Part shown: positions 48,242 to 57,288 of the stretch, piece by piece
How the letters are laid out: every line of letters starts with the position of its first letter
How positions within the stretch are numbered: position 1 is the first letter of the stretch
Assembly: GCA_029964075.1 (NCBI GenBank)
Contig: CM057149.1
Coordinates: 38,026,900-38,090,899 of the forward strand
Length of the DNA: 64,000 nucleotides
Direction: 5' to 3'
From: Patiria pectinifera
Taxonomy: Eukaryota > Echinodermata > Asteroidea > Valvatida > Asterinidae
Notes under the pieces: model-generated
What the model saw: the letters and a program-made list of their open reading frames with translations, nothing else
Database searches by the model: none
What the model was told of the DNA's origin: nothing
Program-made: the position numbers and the translations under genes

Positions 48242-48411
48242 GGCGGCAGTTCATCGCGCAATTTCCCACCGACCTTCGCCACGAGAGATGTCCAGTGACA
48301 ATCATCGTGACAGCAGACGCCAAGGACACCTGTCAAGAAAAGCGTGTCCGTGGTGGCAGTGGTGTTAACTCAACAGAACGATTTTTTCCTGGGTCGGCAA
48401 TCCCTAGCTGA
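48242..48411 (+). other. Candidate exon after a strong splice acceptor (owner unknown)
   Basis: The pyrimidine-rich CTGTTCTTTTTTCACAG precedes GCGGCAGTTCATCGCGC. Read in phase 0 it gives 42 codons, basic and histidine-rich, ending SRKACPWWQWC and a stop at about 48369. Read in phase 2 it gives RRQFIAQFPTDLRHERCPVT and more, ending at 48411. Phase 0 fits the donor of the exon at 5738-5893 but is 42 kb away. Neither reading is recognised, and it may be a chance acceptor. Confidence 0.25.
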
Positions 48412-49309
48412 TATAGCATTTTTTTCCTCTCTATTTTTAATTGACTTGATACATTTCGCGGGACATTTTACCGGGCACATAAGTTATATAGAGGTTTCAT
48501 CACATGAAGAATTTCCACATGCAGGCCAGTACCCGACTCAACTTGAATTCAGAGATGCTACATTTTAGTTCATCTTTCAGTTGTCCCTATTTTGCACCAC
48601 GATCCACTGCACCCCACTCATGGGTTATTGAAGGGTAGTGGCATATGGAAAATGATGTTCGGAATAATGATAGTTTTTCTTATTTCGTTCCTGATGGCCT
48701 TTATAGGGAAGAAAAACTCGTCACAGAACCTGCATTCTGGCTGAATACGAGAACGTCAATAACGCATATTTTTCTGCGCTTTCATAAAAAGCAGCCACTT
48801 TGTTTTTCCTCCAAATTATCAAACTACAAAGTTTACGGACTCACTTGAAATGTAACCGTCTGAAATGAAATGTTATTGCGCTTGAATGTACACAGGTGGT
48901 GGGTTTCGCAAAAAGCAGTTCAATTATCAAAAGGATAATAAATAATGATCCTACAGTATAGCTGACGTATTGTCATTTTTTTTTCTATTGAAAGAATTCC
49001 ATTTTCTTGAAATTCGTTCAAAGAGTGATTTTATTTTTAAATGGACTATTTTCTTCACATGGTGCCGTAATTTTATGTTTGCACATTCGTAACGACAGAG
49101 TGAAATATCTGAACGTGTTGCCCAATGACACCCAGAGGCGTACCAAGGTCAAATATGTATGGGGGGTAAACAGTTCTGTTTTGCGGACACTTGGTCTCCG
49201 CAAAATCAAAAAGACACTATCAGACAATAGGTGGTACTTTTCAGGGTGGAACACTGCCAACGGTGGCGCGAAATTTCAAAAAGGGCACTCGTAAAAAGTT
49301 CATCCTGAT
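48412..49309. other. No gene recognised
   Basis: This is AT-rich intergenic sequence. The short frames here (48645-48848 and 49007-49294) lack recognisable motifs and splice context. Confidence 0.4.
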
Positions 49310-49740
49310 CCGCACTGGTAGAATCATTGGAGCTGTACATCGTCCAATTCGGCGATCATTTTATTGATCCTCTGCAACACACCTACCGCTGAACCAGTTG
49401 CCTGTGGATTACGTCTGTCCGAGGAATGGGCTGATCCACAAATCTGCCGCTCCAAGGAGTCTCCCACCTTCCGAACGTCAATGATGACATCGTTGATGGC
49501 GTCCACGATCTCAACTGCGGCTCGGCTTTCCGTCATTTCCAGTCATTAGTCCAAAATCCCGTCAATATCCCACCGCTGCCACCATTTGTAGCGGGATCCT
49601 ACTGGGCTCTTGTCCGCCAAGTCCAGCAAAACGCAAGAAAAGGGGACACACAGACGGGATTTCTAACTCTGAAAGAAGATGAAAAAAAGTAAGACTGCTG
49701 CAAACTGCTTACTGACTGGATGGACCTGAAATATATAAAT
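49310..49740 (-). mobile_element. LTR retrotransposon fragment: LTR 3' end, primer-binding site, start of gag-like frame
   Basis: On the minus strand an LTR-like end (GATCCCGCTACA, at 49587 and upwards) is followed after two bases by TGGTGGCAGCGGTGGGAT at 49567-49584. That is a tRNA-primer binding site of the kind placed directly after the 5' LTR in gypsy and BEL elements. After a short leader, a 70-codon frame (49536 to 49324) starts MTESRAAVEIVDAINDVIID, a helical gag-like N-terminus, and breaks off. The rest of the LTR is cut by the Penelope-like element near 49745. Its superfamily cannot be fixed from this piece. Confidence 0.6.
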
Positions 49741-49759
49741 CTAAAAATTAATGTGGCCT

Positions 49760-49790
49760 GACGTTGCGAACTTAGCAAGTTCTTCTTCAG
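49760..49790 (-). ncRNA. Hammerhead-ribozyme-like motif at the Penelope-like element 3' end
   Basis: The minus strand reads CTGAAGA, A, a perfect 6-bp hairpin GAACTT-GCT-AAGTTC, then GCAACGTC. This is the hammerhead core layout CUGANGA-stem II-GAAAC/GUC with one core change (GCAAC instead of GAAAC). Hammerhead motifs are known in the terminal repeats of Penelope-like elements. The altered core suggests an inactive or degenerate ribozyme; stems I and III are not obvious. Confidence 0.5.
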
Positions 49791-50165
49791 AGGCTAAAAC
49801 AGAAATGACAGAGGTACATACGTTAACATGGGGGTGCACACAAACATGCAGGGCTGAAAGAAGAAACACAAAAGGAGGATTAGGTGGGAAAGGTGTGGAA
49901 AGATGCAGGGGAGGGTGGATGAGAGAACAAAGAAACAAAGGGAGATAGCAAACCACAAGGGGTCTGGTGTAAACAGGGGAGGGACCAGAAAGGGGAACGA
50001 TCAAAGGTCACAGGGAGTGGGAACGGACAAAAGAGTGTGTCAGAGTGATGCGGGGGGAACAGTATGGAGGTGGAAAGGGATGAAAGATGGGGGAAGATGG
50101 GTAAACACAAACAAGGAAGACCAGGTGGATTATCTGTAACAGAAGACAATGGAGGAAGAAAAGGA

Positions 50166-52274
50166 TTAATCATTTCCAAGTTGGATGTTGAGACCATGTG
50201 GTTGAATAGTTCGAAGACGATTCATCCACACTTTCTCTCTGCTGAGGCGAACTGAGTCCTTGCGATGGCCAAGAGATTCAATGCCCTGCAAAATCATATC
50301 AGAAATGAAGTGGTTAGGCAGGTTGAAGTGATGACCAACAGGGGTGTCTAGTTTCTTGGTGTTGACCGTTGACCGGTGGGCATAGAAACGCTTCTTGAGC
50401 GTATTCTTAGTTTCACCTACATACTGCACTCCACAGGCCTTGCAAGAAATGAGATACATGTATATGACATTAGAGGTGTTACAAGTGATGTTACCAATGG
50501 TTCTGTGGGTAGTGACAGAAGAGTGGCCAGAAATGGAGTCAGACTCCTGGATATGAATCTGGCAGACAACACATCTGGAACTGCACTTGAAAGTACCATG
50601 CTGGGTGGGAGGGGATGCATTTAAGGATGGGACTTCAGCTCGAACAATCAAGTCCCGTAGATTTCGAGGACGCCTGTAAGCCAATGTGGGGCCGTTGGGG
50701 ATGGCGCGGGCAAGGCGATCTGAAGTATGGAGGATATGATGATTGTCATTAGTGATTTTGCGAAGGGGAGGAAGATTGGGGTGAAACGTGGTAACCAAGG
50801 GAATCATGGGTTTGGCCATGGCATCAGGGGCCTTTCCCGTGAGAGCTAGATTTCTGGGGATAGCTTTAGCTCTGGCAATGGCACGATGAACTTGGCGAGA
50901 GCTGTGACCCCTGGCCACCAAGTTGTTCCTCAGTATCTGTGTATGGCGGGAGAAATCGGAATCATTAGAACAAATTCTTCGGAGTCTGAGTGCCTGCCTA
51001 AACGCTATGCCAGTTTTGCAGTGCCTGGGGTGACAGCTGGAGGAGTGGAGGTACTGGTGGGTGTCTGTGGGTTTGGAATACAGGTCAGTGGTTAGTGAGT
51101 TGCCTTGTTTGCGGATGGTGACATTCAGAAAGTGGGTTTGGTGAGCCGAGACCTCCGATGTGAATTTGATGGTTCTGTGGAAGGAATTGATGTGGTTAGT
51201 GAAGGTCAAGAGACTTTCCTCATCACTGGTCCAGATGAAAAAAACATCATCAATATATCTCCACCAGATCCAAGGGCGACATGGGGCCGAGGCAAGAATG
51301 CGTTCTTCGGGGTCACCCATGAAGAGGCGAGCCATGGAAGGGGCCATGCGAGTGCCCATTGCAGTGCCGTGTACCTGTAGATAGTGTTCACCAAGGAAGG
51401 AAAAATTGTTCTTCGTTAGTATAAGTCTCATGAGGGTGCCAACATCACTGATGGGAGGAGTCGTGTGTACTGCCTTGGCCAGAGCCAAGGAGCAAGCACG
51501 AACACCCTCCTCATGTGGGATGTTGGTGTACAGAGATGAGACGTCGAAAGTCCAAATGATGGCTGTGCTGGGAATCTGGTCCTTGATTCCTTCAAGCTTG
51601 CTTAGGAAGTCTGGGGTGTCGTGAATGTATGACGAAATCTGTGGGACAAGGGGTTTGAGAAAACTGTCAATGAACAGGGAGATGCGTTCCGTGGGTGAGC
51701 CATTACCGGAGATGATGGGTCTACCGGGGTTGCCAGCCTTGTGAATCTTGGGTAGAAGGTAAAATCTGGCAGTCCTACAATCACAGGGAGAAAGAAATTT
51801 GTGAGCTTTCTTGGACAACTGGTCACGTGATCGCATATCGTCAAGTACCTGTTGTATATCTCGACAGAAAGTGCCTGTGGGGTCAGAGTCAAGGCGGGTA
51901 TAGTTAGTGCGATTATCCAACTGGCGGTGGGCCTCATCAATGTACTGCTGGCGATCCATGATGACCACAGCTGAACCTTTATCTGCTGGCTTGATGATGA
52001 TGTCGGTGCGAGAGCGCAAGGAGTTGAGAGCCAGGCGCTCCTCCCTGGGGAGATTATCATGAGTCCTGTGGGGAAAGTTGTCCGGGTTAGTGACTTGGGA
52101 ATTGATAACTTGAACGTATGTCTCTATGGCTGGCACACGATTCTTGGGGGGTACCCATGAACTCTTGACTCGAAAAGGCTCTGGCTCACACGGTTCACTG
52201 TCCAGGAAAAACTCACGCAGACGGATTCTACGGTAGTATTCCGTGAGATCTTGGCTGAGCTGAACCTGGTTCAC
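50166..52274 (-). CDS. Penelope-like reverse transcriptase with GIY-YIG endonuclease
   Basis: The uninterrupted frame of 702 codons carries the reverse transcriptase and endonuclease that copy and insert the element. Visible RT motifs are DIIIKPADKGSAVVIMD (91-107), LPKIHKAGNPGRPIISG (174-190), motif A FDVSSLYTNIP with D244, motif B HGTAMGTRMAPSMA (302-315), motif C RYIDDVFFIW with D342/D343, and FLNVTI (382-387). A Cys linker (C564, C568, C571) precedes the GIY-YIG domain (VIYMYLISCKACGVQYVGET, 603-622), which keeps R629 and a SREKVWM helix with E680. The listed start is GTG; the first ATG is codon 107, so the true N-terminus is missing. The arrangement matches EN-containing Penelope-like elements. 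Confidence 0.93.
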   Translation of the reverse strand: MNQVQLSQDLTEYYRRIRLREFFLDSEPCEPEPFRVKSSWVPPKNRVPAIETYVQVINSQVTNPDNFPHRTHDNLPREERLALNSLRSRTDIIIKPADKGSAVVIMDRQQYIDEAHRQLDNRTNYTRLDSDPTGTFCRDIQQVLDDMRSRDQLSKKAHKFLSPCDCRTARFYLLPKIHKAGNPGRPIISGNGSPTERISLFIDSFLKPLVPQISSYIHDTPDFLSKLEGIKDQIPSTAIIWTFDVSSLYTNIPHEEGVRACSLALAKAVHTTPPISDVGTLMRLILTKNNFSFLGEHYLQVHGTAMGTRMAPSMARLFMGDPEERILASAPCRPWIWWRYIDDVFFIWTSDEESLLTFTNHINSFHRTIKFTSEVSAHQTHFLNVTIRKQGNSLTTDLYSKPTDTHQYLHSSSCHPRHCKTGIAFRQALRLRRICSNDSDFSRHTQILRNNLVARGHSSRQVHRAIARAKAIPRNLALTGKAPDAMAKPMIPLVTTFHPNLPPLRKITNDNHHILHTSDRLARAIPNGPTLAYRRPRNLRDLIVRAEVPSLNASPPTQHGTFKCSSRCVVCQIHIQESDSISGHSSVTTHRTIGNITCNTSNVIYMYLISCKACGVQYVGETKNTLKKRFYAHRSTVNTKKLDTPVGHHFNLPNHFISDMILQGIESLGHRKDSVRLSREKVWMNRLRTIQPHGLNIQLGND

Positions 52275-52280
52275 AGAACG

Positions 52281-52902
52281 GGGATCTCATTTATTTCGCC
52301 AAGCGGACTCTGCGGGCAACTTGCCGCACCGCTACCAGAACTGCAACTGATCAATTCCCAGCACAGACATGTCCACAGTCTGACCAAATATATACAATTG
52401 TAGCAACTTTACCCAATCCTGGAATCCAGCCAAGTTCTTCCCGCGCAATTGAACCAAAAAAAAAAAACCACTTAGCCAACCTATTTGTAGAACCCATTTC
52501 CGGAGCGCGTGCAAGCCAGACCCAAAACCAGGTCAGGTGCGCGCCGCCGGAGCACTAGTGCTAGAAAGCAATGACAACAAAAGTGTGCATAGACTGTCCG
52601 TTACATTAGTTTCAAGGCTTATATATTATTAACAACTATAGGCCTACATAATTATTGTATACAGCGTATTCCTCAAATGTGGAGATGTGTGACTTTCTAA
52701 TTTACTTATTGCTCCAAATACATGTGTGTCTTGTTTATACTTGCGGTTTAAAAATGCCTTTTCAAACGCGCGTAGGACAACCAAACATTATACAAGTACT
52801 CCGAAATTGTTAAGCTTCATTTTCCTGATATCACACCACGATTCTTTTGCAGACCGCTGTACAATAGTGTAAAAAAAAACAATTGTGAGCAAAGTAAAGG
52901 AA
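52281..52902. other. No gene recognised upstream of the Penelope-like element
   Basis: There is no in-frame continuation of the RT and no second hammerhead-like core. It is otherwise unremarkable AT-rich DNA from about 52560 on. Confidence 0.4.
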
Positions 52903-53790
52903 TCCCGGGACATATTGACCGTTATGTCGTTTTACAGTTCTGTAAAACGGTCAAAGGGTAATATAAATACGGTTTCTCTGTTTTATAAGTTTGATAAAAT
53001 TCATTACAGCATAACGATCAAAGATTTTTGTTTTACAGCTTTACGCATATAACTTTGAAAAACAGCAAAACGGTCAGTATTGAATACAGACTGTTTTTTT
53101 TTTATTTCAGTGTCATAGTGAACAGTCCGTGGTGCATGGTGGTGGGCAAGGGGGGTGGGGTGGAGGGGACCATGCTTTACATGAAAAAGTGTTACCTCGG
53201 CATAATGCGTGGTGTGATTCCTGGCGTGACCCTGACCCCCTTCTCATGCGATTCAGTTGGTGGGGCTTAAGAGTTGCAAGCAAAAATGGCGCTGGAAAAC
53301 TTCAAGGAGGACATTACTTTTTACAATGGATACAGGAAATACGTTTGAAGAAGTTGCAGATATTTGAAGGGAATTGGAGTTCGGCGCGGCTCTTCAATAG
53401 TCAGTTCGAAAACTATGTCATGAGAACGAAATGTAAGGGGGGCAGTTTGGGTCCCGGACCCGGAAATGACTCGATCCCTAGGACGCATTAACATTCCTAG
53501 GTGCATTGCTTAATTGCCTAACCTAAATTTTAAAAAAATGGTCGACAGGACTATTGACCGTTTTTTCATTGTCATGTTCTTGTAAAACAACACTCTGAAA
53601 TGGAGCAACTAACCGTTTATCGCTTTTAACAATTAGGAAAAACAACAAAAAGGTCAATGTTTTTTTTTACCTAATACCGTTTGACCGTTTTACAAAACTG
53701 TAAAACGACATAACTGTCAATGGTTTGTTTACTGTTTTTGTTTTTGAGGAAATCCAAAACGGTAAAACGAAATAACGGTATGTCCCGGGA
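52903..53790. mobile_element. Non-autonomous DNA transposon with terminal inverted repeats, 888 bp
   Basis: The left end TCCCGGGACATATTGACCGT and the right end, which reads TCCCGGGACATACCGTTATT on the other strand, form the termini. A second, longer inverted match lies inside: ATTGACCGTTATGTCGTTTT at 52915 pairs with 53682-53724. Copies of a (T)TTACNGTTTT and AAAACGGTCA motif crowd both ends, like transposase-binding subterminal repeats. No transposase is encoded. The frame at 53129-53491 shows no known domain. No clean target-site duplication is visible. Confidence 0.75.
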
Positions 53791-54345
53791 TTTAAAGGCC
53801 TGCTTCTATGTGAAATCTCTTCTTCTTTTTTTAGAAAACAGACAAATGAAATCGAAACAAATGTTTAAATCAAGAGTTCAATAATTGTTGCTGTGTTCTA
53901 CATTTCATTACATTTACATTTCATTACACATTAATACTGGTTATACTTCTGTCTGTGTACATGTTTTCCCGACTCATTTTGACGTGCTGTCTAGTCTTCA
54001 ATGTCAATTTGCTGCAGTTGAGGTTGCTTGGGTCTTGTAGCCTGAATAGAGGCTACGAGTCGCCTCCATTCCAGACACGTAATCTTGTCTCGAAGTACCG
54101 TCAAGGTAGCTGGCAAGGCATCCACCGGAAGGGCGTCTAGCAACACGAGAAGGAGACCAGCAGCACCGTCCATGATAGCGGCGTTAATACTAGCGGCCAC
54201 TGGGGCGACTGGCGGCTTATCCAACATACATCCGGGTACTGTAAGAGTCCGACCGGCGAACGCGCCTCTCTCACACTGAGACGAGCTTGTTGGTGAATAA
54301 CTGGAACGGTATCATAATACTGGCTGAGGCTGGTATGGCGGCGTA
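53791..54345. other. No recognised gene; one unassigned minus-strand frame
   Basis: A minus-strand frame (54227 to 53991, 78 codons) starts MLDKPPVAPVAASINAAIMD and is Ala/Leu-rich. It could extend upstream past the methionine to about 54290. I do not recognise it. Given the neighbourhood it may be transposon-derived. Confidence 0.25.
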
Positions 54346-54425
54346 GCTACGGGGGGGGGGCGTGGGGGCGCACGCCCCCCCCCCCTAAAAAATTCCTGCC
54401 CCCTCAGTGCCCCCCCCCCCTGAAA
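54345..54425. repeat. Poly-G/poly-C low-complexity hairpin-forming tract
   Basis: A run of about ten G's, GCGTGGGGGCGCACGC, and two C runs of 12-13 lie within 80 bp. Similar G/C runs recur at 55846-55912, 59190-59230, 59452-59466 and 60746-60768, often next to AAAAAA, and look like tails of a dispersed repeat. Confidence 0.7.
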
Positions 54426-54429
54426 ATTT

Positions 54430-55510
54430 GGCATCCGGAGAAAAGCACAGCTATAATGAGTTACCATCGTTCGTTCGTGCGTGCGGTCGCCAACTTGTTC
54501 AAGAAAGCCAGTCTGCCGTGTCATCGTCTAGATGGATGATGCCTTCGAAACCATGTGGAGCCTGGTAGATGTTGCAGGCAATATGCTCGATGGTTTGTGA
54601 TTCGCCGCACTCACAGGTGTCGGATGGCTCAGCCCCTTTTTTGTACAGGAAGTGCTTAGTACGGCCGACACCTGAGCGTATTCTGTTGAGATTAACCCAT
54701 GACTTGCGGGGTTGGTCACAACCAGGTGGCTTGATTGAAGGGCTGTCGATATACTGTTCTAGCGACGATGTCGATGTGGTCCACTGTTCGGCCCATCTGT
54801 CACTTAGCTAGGAAGGCTGGTGAGGGTTGGCTAATAGTATTGCTAGCGTTGACACGTCGGTACCCGGTTGCAAGTGCCTACGGGAGATCCTCTGGTCTTG
54901 CGGATAGGTAGGTGGTGGGATCAAACTATGACCACCGACTTTGCAGGACAGCTTCAGCTTCATGAAGTCTCGGCGCAGTTCTGCAGGAGCTATGCCTGAC
55001 AGGACAGGCAGGTTGTCAAGAGGGGTGGCTATTAATGAGCCACTGACAATTAAGTCTCATGGCAGAGTTGAGGACAACATCAATGTTCTTGGTGTGATTA
55101 CTGTGGCTCCAGGCAGGTGCAGCATATTCTGCAGTTGAGTATGCCAGAGCTAAGGTCGAGGTATGCATGGTGTTGAAGGATGCAGCCCAACCAGTGCCAA
55201 CTTGTCTACGGTCCAAAGTTACTACAAGGTACTTTGGGGTCGGGGTCGAAATTTAGCCTCTCGCCGTTGAGGATGATGTTCAGCGTCGTGTTGGCACAGC
55301 GATTTGCAGGTGGAACAGGGAGCAGACGGTCTTAGGCAAGCTGAGTTTGAGATGCCGTTGGTGGAAGTAGTAGCTCAATGTGACAAGATCTTTTTGTAGT
55401 GTGGACTCGATGACTTGGAAAGACTTGCTTAGCAATACCAAGAGCAGAGTTGTCTGCGTAAGTGAACTGGGCACCATGATTAGCTGGAAGAACATAAAGT
55501 CCATTTTTCC
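54430..55510 (-). pseudogene. Decayed jockey/CR1-type non-LTR retrotransposon (RT C-terminal half)
   Basis: Read on the minus strand with frame changes, the segment gives HGAQFTYADNSALGIAK (RT motif C with YADN in place of YADD), then SFQVIESTLQKDLVTLSYYF, then the thumb region LALAYSTAEYAAPAWSHSNH, and finally the C-terminal motif SWVNLNRIRSGVGRTKHFLY with CECGESQTIEHI. This order is typical of jockey/CR1-type ORF2 proteins. Several frameshifts and stops, for example near 55270 and 54800, make it a dead fragment lacking the endonuclease and the RT N-terminal half. Confidence 0.85.
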
Positions 55511-55639
55511 GTGATTTTGAGCATATTTTTCACAACTACTCTTTTTTTTTCTCAAGTGACTGTTCATTGTATTAGCGAATAGTTGTAGTTGTAGCCATGA
55601 TAAAAACGTTTTGAACAGCACGCCCATGGGAAGATGGTG

Positions 55640-57080
55640 TCCCCATCATCTCGGTCGTCGTGGTGTTAGGAATTGCCTGTGTGTGTCCTTTCTGCACTGA
55701 AAAATTGCCTGGGTTAGTTTTACCAAAGAAAGGGTGAAAACTGGAACTAACCAAACTTGGGTTGTTCTATAACCAATTGTTTGGGTTAGAATTTGTGCTA
55801 AATTCAACCAAAACTTATGGTCATACAAGACCAAATTATTTTTTTTGGGGGGGGGAGGGGGGCTAAACAAGAGTTGGGGCTAAAGCCCCTCCCCCAGCCC
55901 CCCGTAGAACCGCGCCTGGCCTACTTCATTGTTTTTTGGAGGAAATTAAAAAAAAAAAAAAAAAGGGTCGACGGATATACGTTTTGAGGTCAGATTTCTC
56001 GACATATCGCGCGAACCAGTACGCCTTGCGTTGTGTTCCTAACATACTGGAGCTCAATGGGGTCAAAAGCGACCTCTCTTGTTCGCGTATGGAGCCCATA
56101 GCCTCGACAAGTTATCCGCTCCGTTCACAAGTACCCCCTCACCGGCAAGGTGAGTACAGTTGGGGATGACCGACGACGCCATCTTGCCCGACCTCAATTT
56201 TGCTGGATAGTACCAATCCCCTGGTGTACGTGCGTCACACACAAGGAACGGTGTGCGTCAACCAGCTAAATGTTCCGCCCATGGGACGTCGTTGCTAGGA
56301 AAAAAGGGCGCCCTCTCAGTTCGCGCTAGGAGCCCATAGGCCTATGATTCCCTTTCCGGCTGTTGGTTCAACCCGTCTAGCTTCAGTTAGTTGCTCGACT
56401 GTTGGACTGGGTTCGATCCTCTTGAATTGCTCTGGACGTGTTATTTCAAACGTCCACTTTTCTCCTGACTTTTCAATTTCTAGACCTGTGTTTTATCAGT
56501 AAGCAAAACTGGCGTCTGATCCGGGAAAAAAAAAACATTCTGGGTTTGCGTTTGGGCCCAGCTCCAACGTACCAAAACCCCCAAATAATTCGAAATTGAT
56601 AAAAGTATTACAAAACGGAGGCGGATTTTTTCGGTCCGTTTTTTAAGAAAATGTGAAAAAAGCAATTTAAATATAGAAATTCTGGGGCAATTCAAAATAC
56701 TGGAAGAGCAACTGCATGTATTGTCACTGATTGTCGGGCAGTCGTGTGTAGTTTTATCTCCACCGCTCGATGTGACGTGAAAAGGAAACCTGCAATTAAA
56801 GTCCTAGCCTCCGACTACCAGCAATAGTCCTCAGTCCCCAACTCCCAAGGGTATTACTCATACTTCGCTTTCCCTCAGACTTACCCCTAAGCCTAGCCTG
56901 GACTATTCCCTTCCCCAATAAATCCTGCACGATATCAGCTACTTTAAACGACCACACCCTCTTCAAAGGCTAAGAGTGCCCCCAGTTGACGTCAGGAAGG
57001 TAATAAGTACACGTAAAACTTCCAACTTCATTTTCCTTCGGAATATTCTCAACTGCGTGACCCGACATTTTATGCTCTGG
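55640..57080. other. No gene recognised; repeat debris
   Basis: A GGTTAG/CTAACC-rich segment (55710-55800) is followed by G/C runs, and an oligo-A tract lies at about 55949-55964. Two related 37-bp stretches at about 56069 and 56309 share a CTCT-N-GTTCGCG core and GGAGCCCATAG. No coding region is supported upstream of the Shisa-like gene. Confidence 0.4.
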
Positions 57081-57087
57081 CCAGTTC

Positions 57088-57093
57088 TATAAA
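57088..57093 (+). promoter_or_regulatory. Candidate TATA box of the Shisa-like gene
   Basis: TATAAA lies 92 bp upstream of the ATG at 57180. A start near 57118 would leave a 5'-UTR of about 62 bases. A second TATAAG at about 57133 lies too close to the ATG to be as likely. This is a motif-only prediction. Confidence 0.35.
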
Positions 57094-57179
57094 CCAGTTC
57101 TATTGACAAAACGTACATTTTAGACCTTGATGTATAAGGAGACTTTTTCAAAGTCATTTTTCGTTCTAATGTAGCAGAC

Positions 57180-57288
57180 ATGAACGGCAGTCGAGGATTA
57201 TGTGTTTCCGTTCTAGTGGGATTTTTACTTGTTGCCGTGCCGCCATGTTTAGCAGGAGAACCAGACGGTTTAGTATCGGTAACGGAGG
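57180..57288 (+). CDS. Shisa-like gene exon 1 (signal peptide)
   Basis: It encodes residues 1-36, starting MNGSRGLCVSVLVGFLLVAV, with a hydrophobic core and a likely cleavage site after CLA (residue 25). The donor is GGAGG|GTGAGT, phase 1. Confidence 0.85.

Larger units (their letters stand above)
49745..52280 (-). mobile_element. Penelope-like element, 5'-truncated
   Basis: The element comprises the intact RT/GIY-YIG frame, a 3' region of about 400 bp that is G/A-rich on the plus strand, and a 3'-terminal hammerhead-like motif. Upstream of 52274 the RT frame is closed by a stop (TGA) and no N-terminal extension is visible, so the 5' part is missing or frameshifted. The 3' end abuts an LTR fragment, suggesting insertion into older LTR-element DNA. 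Confidence 0.85.

Noticed and set aside
53129..53491. 120-codon frame as a transposase
   Set aside because: It lies inside the 888-bp TIR element but has no catalytic-motif pattern and starts within G-rich low-complexity sequence.
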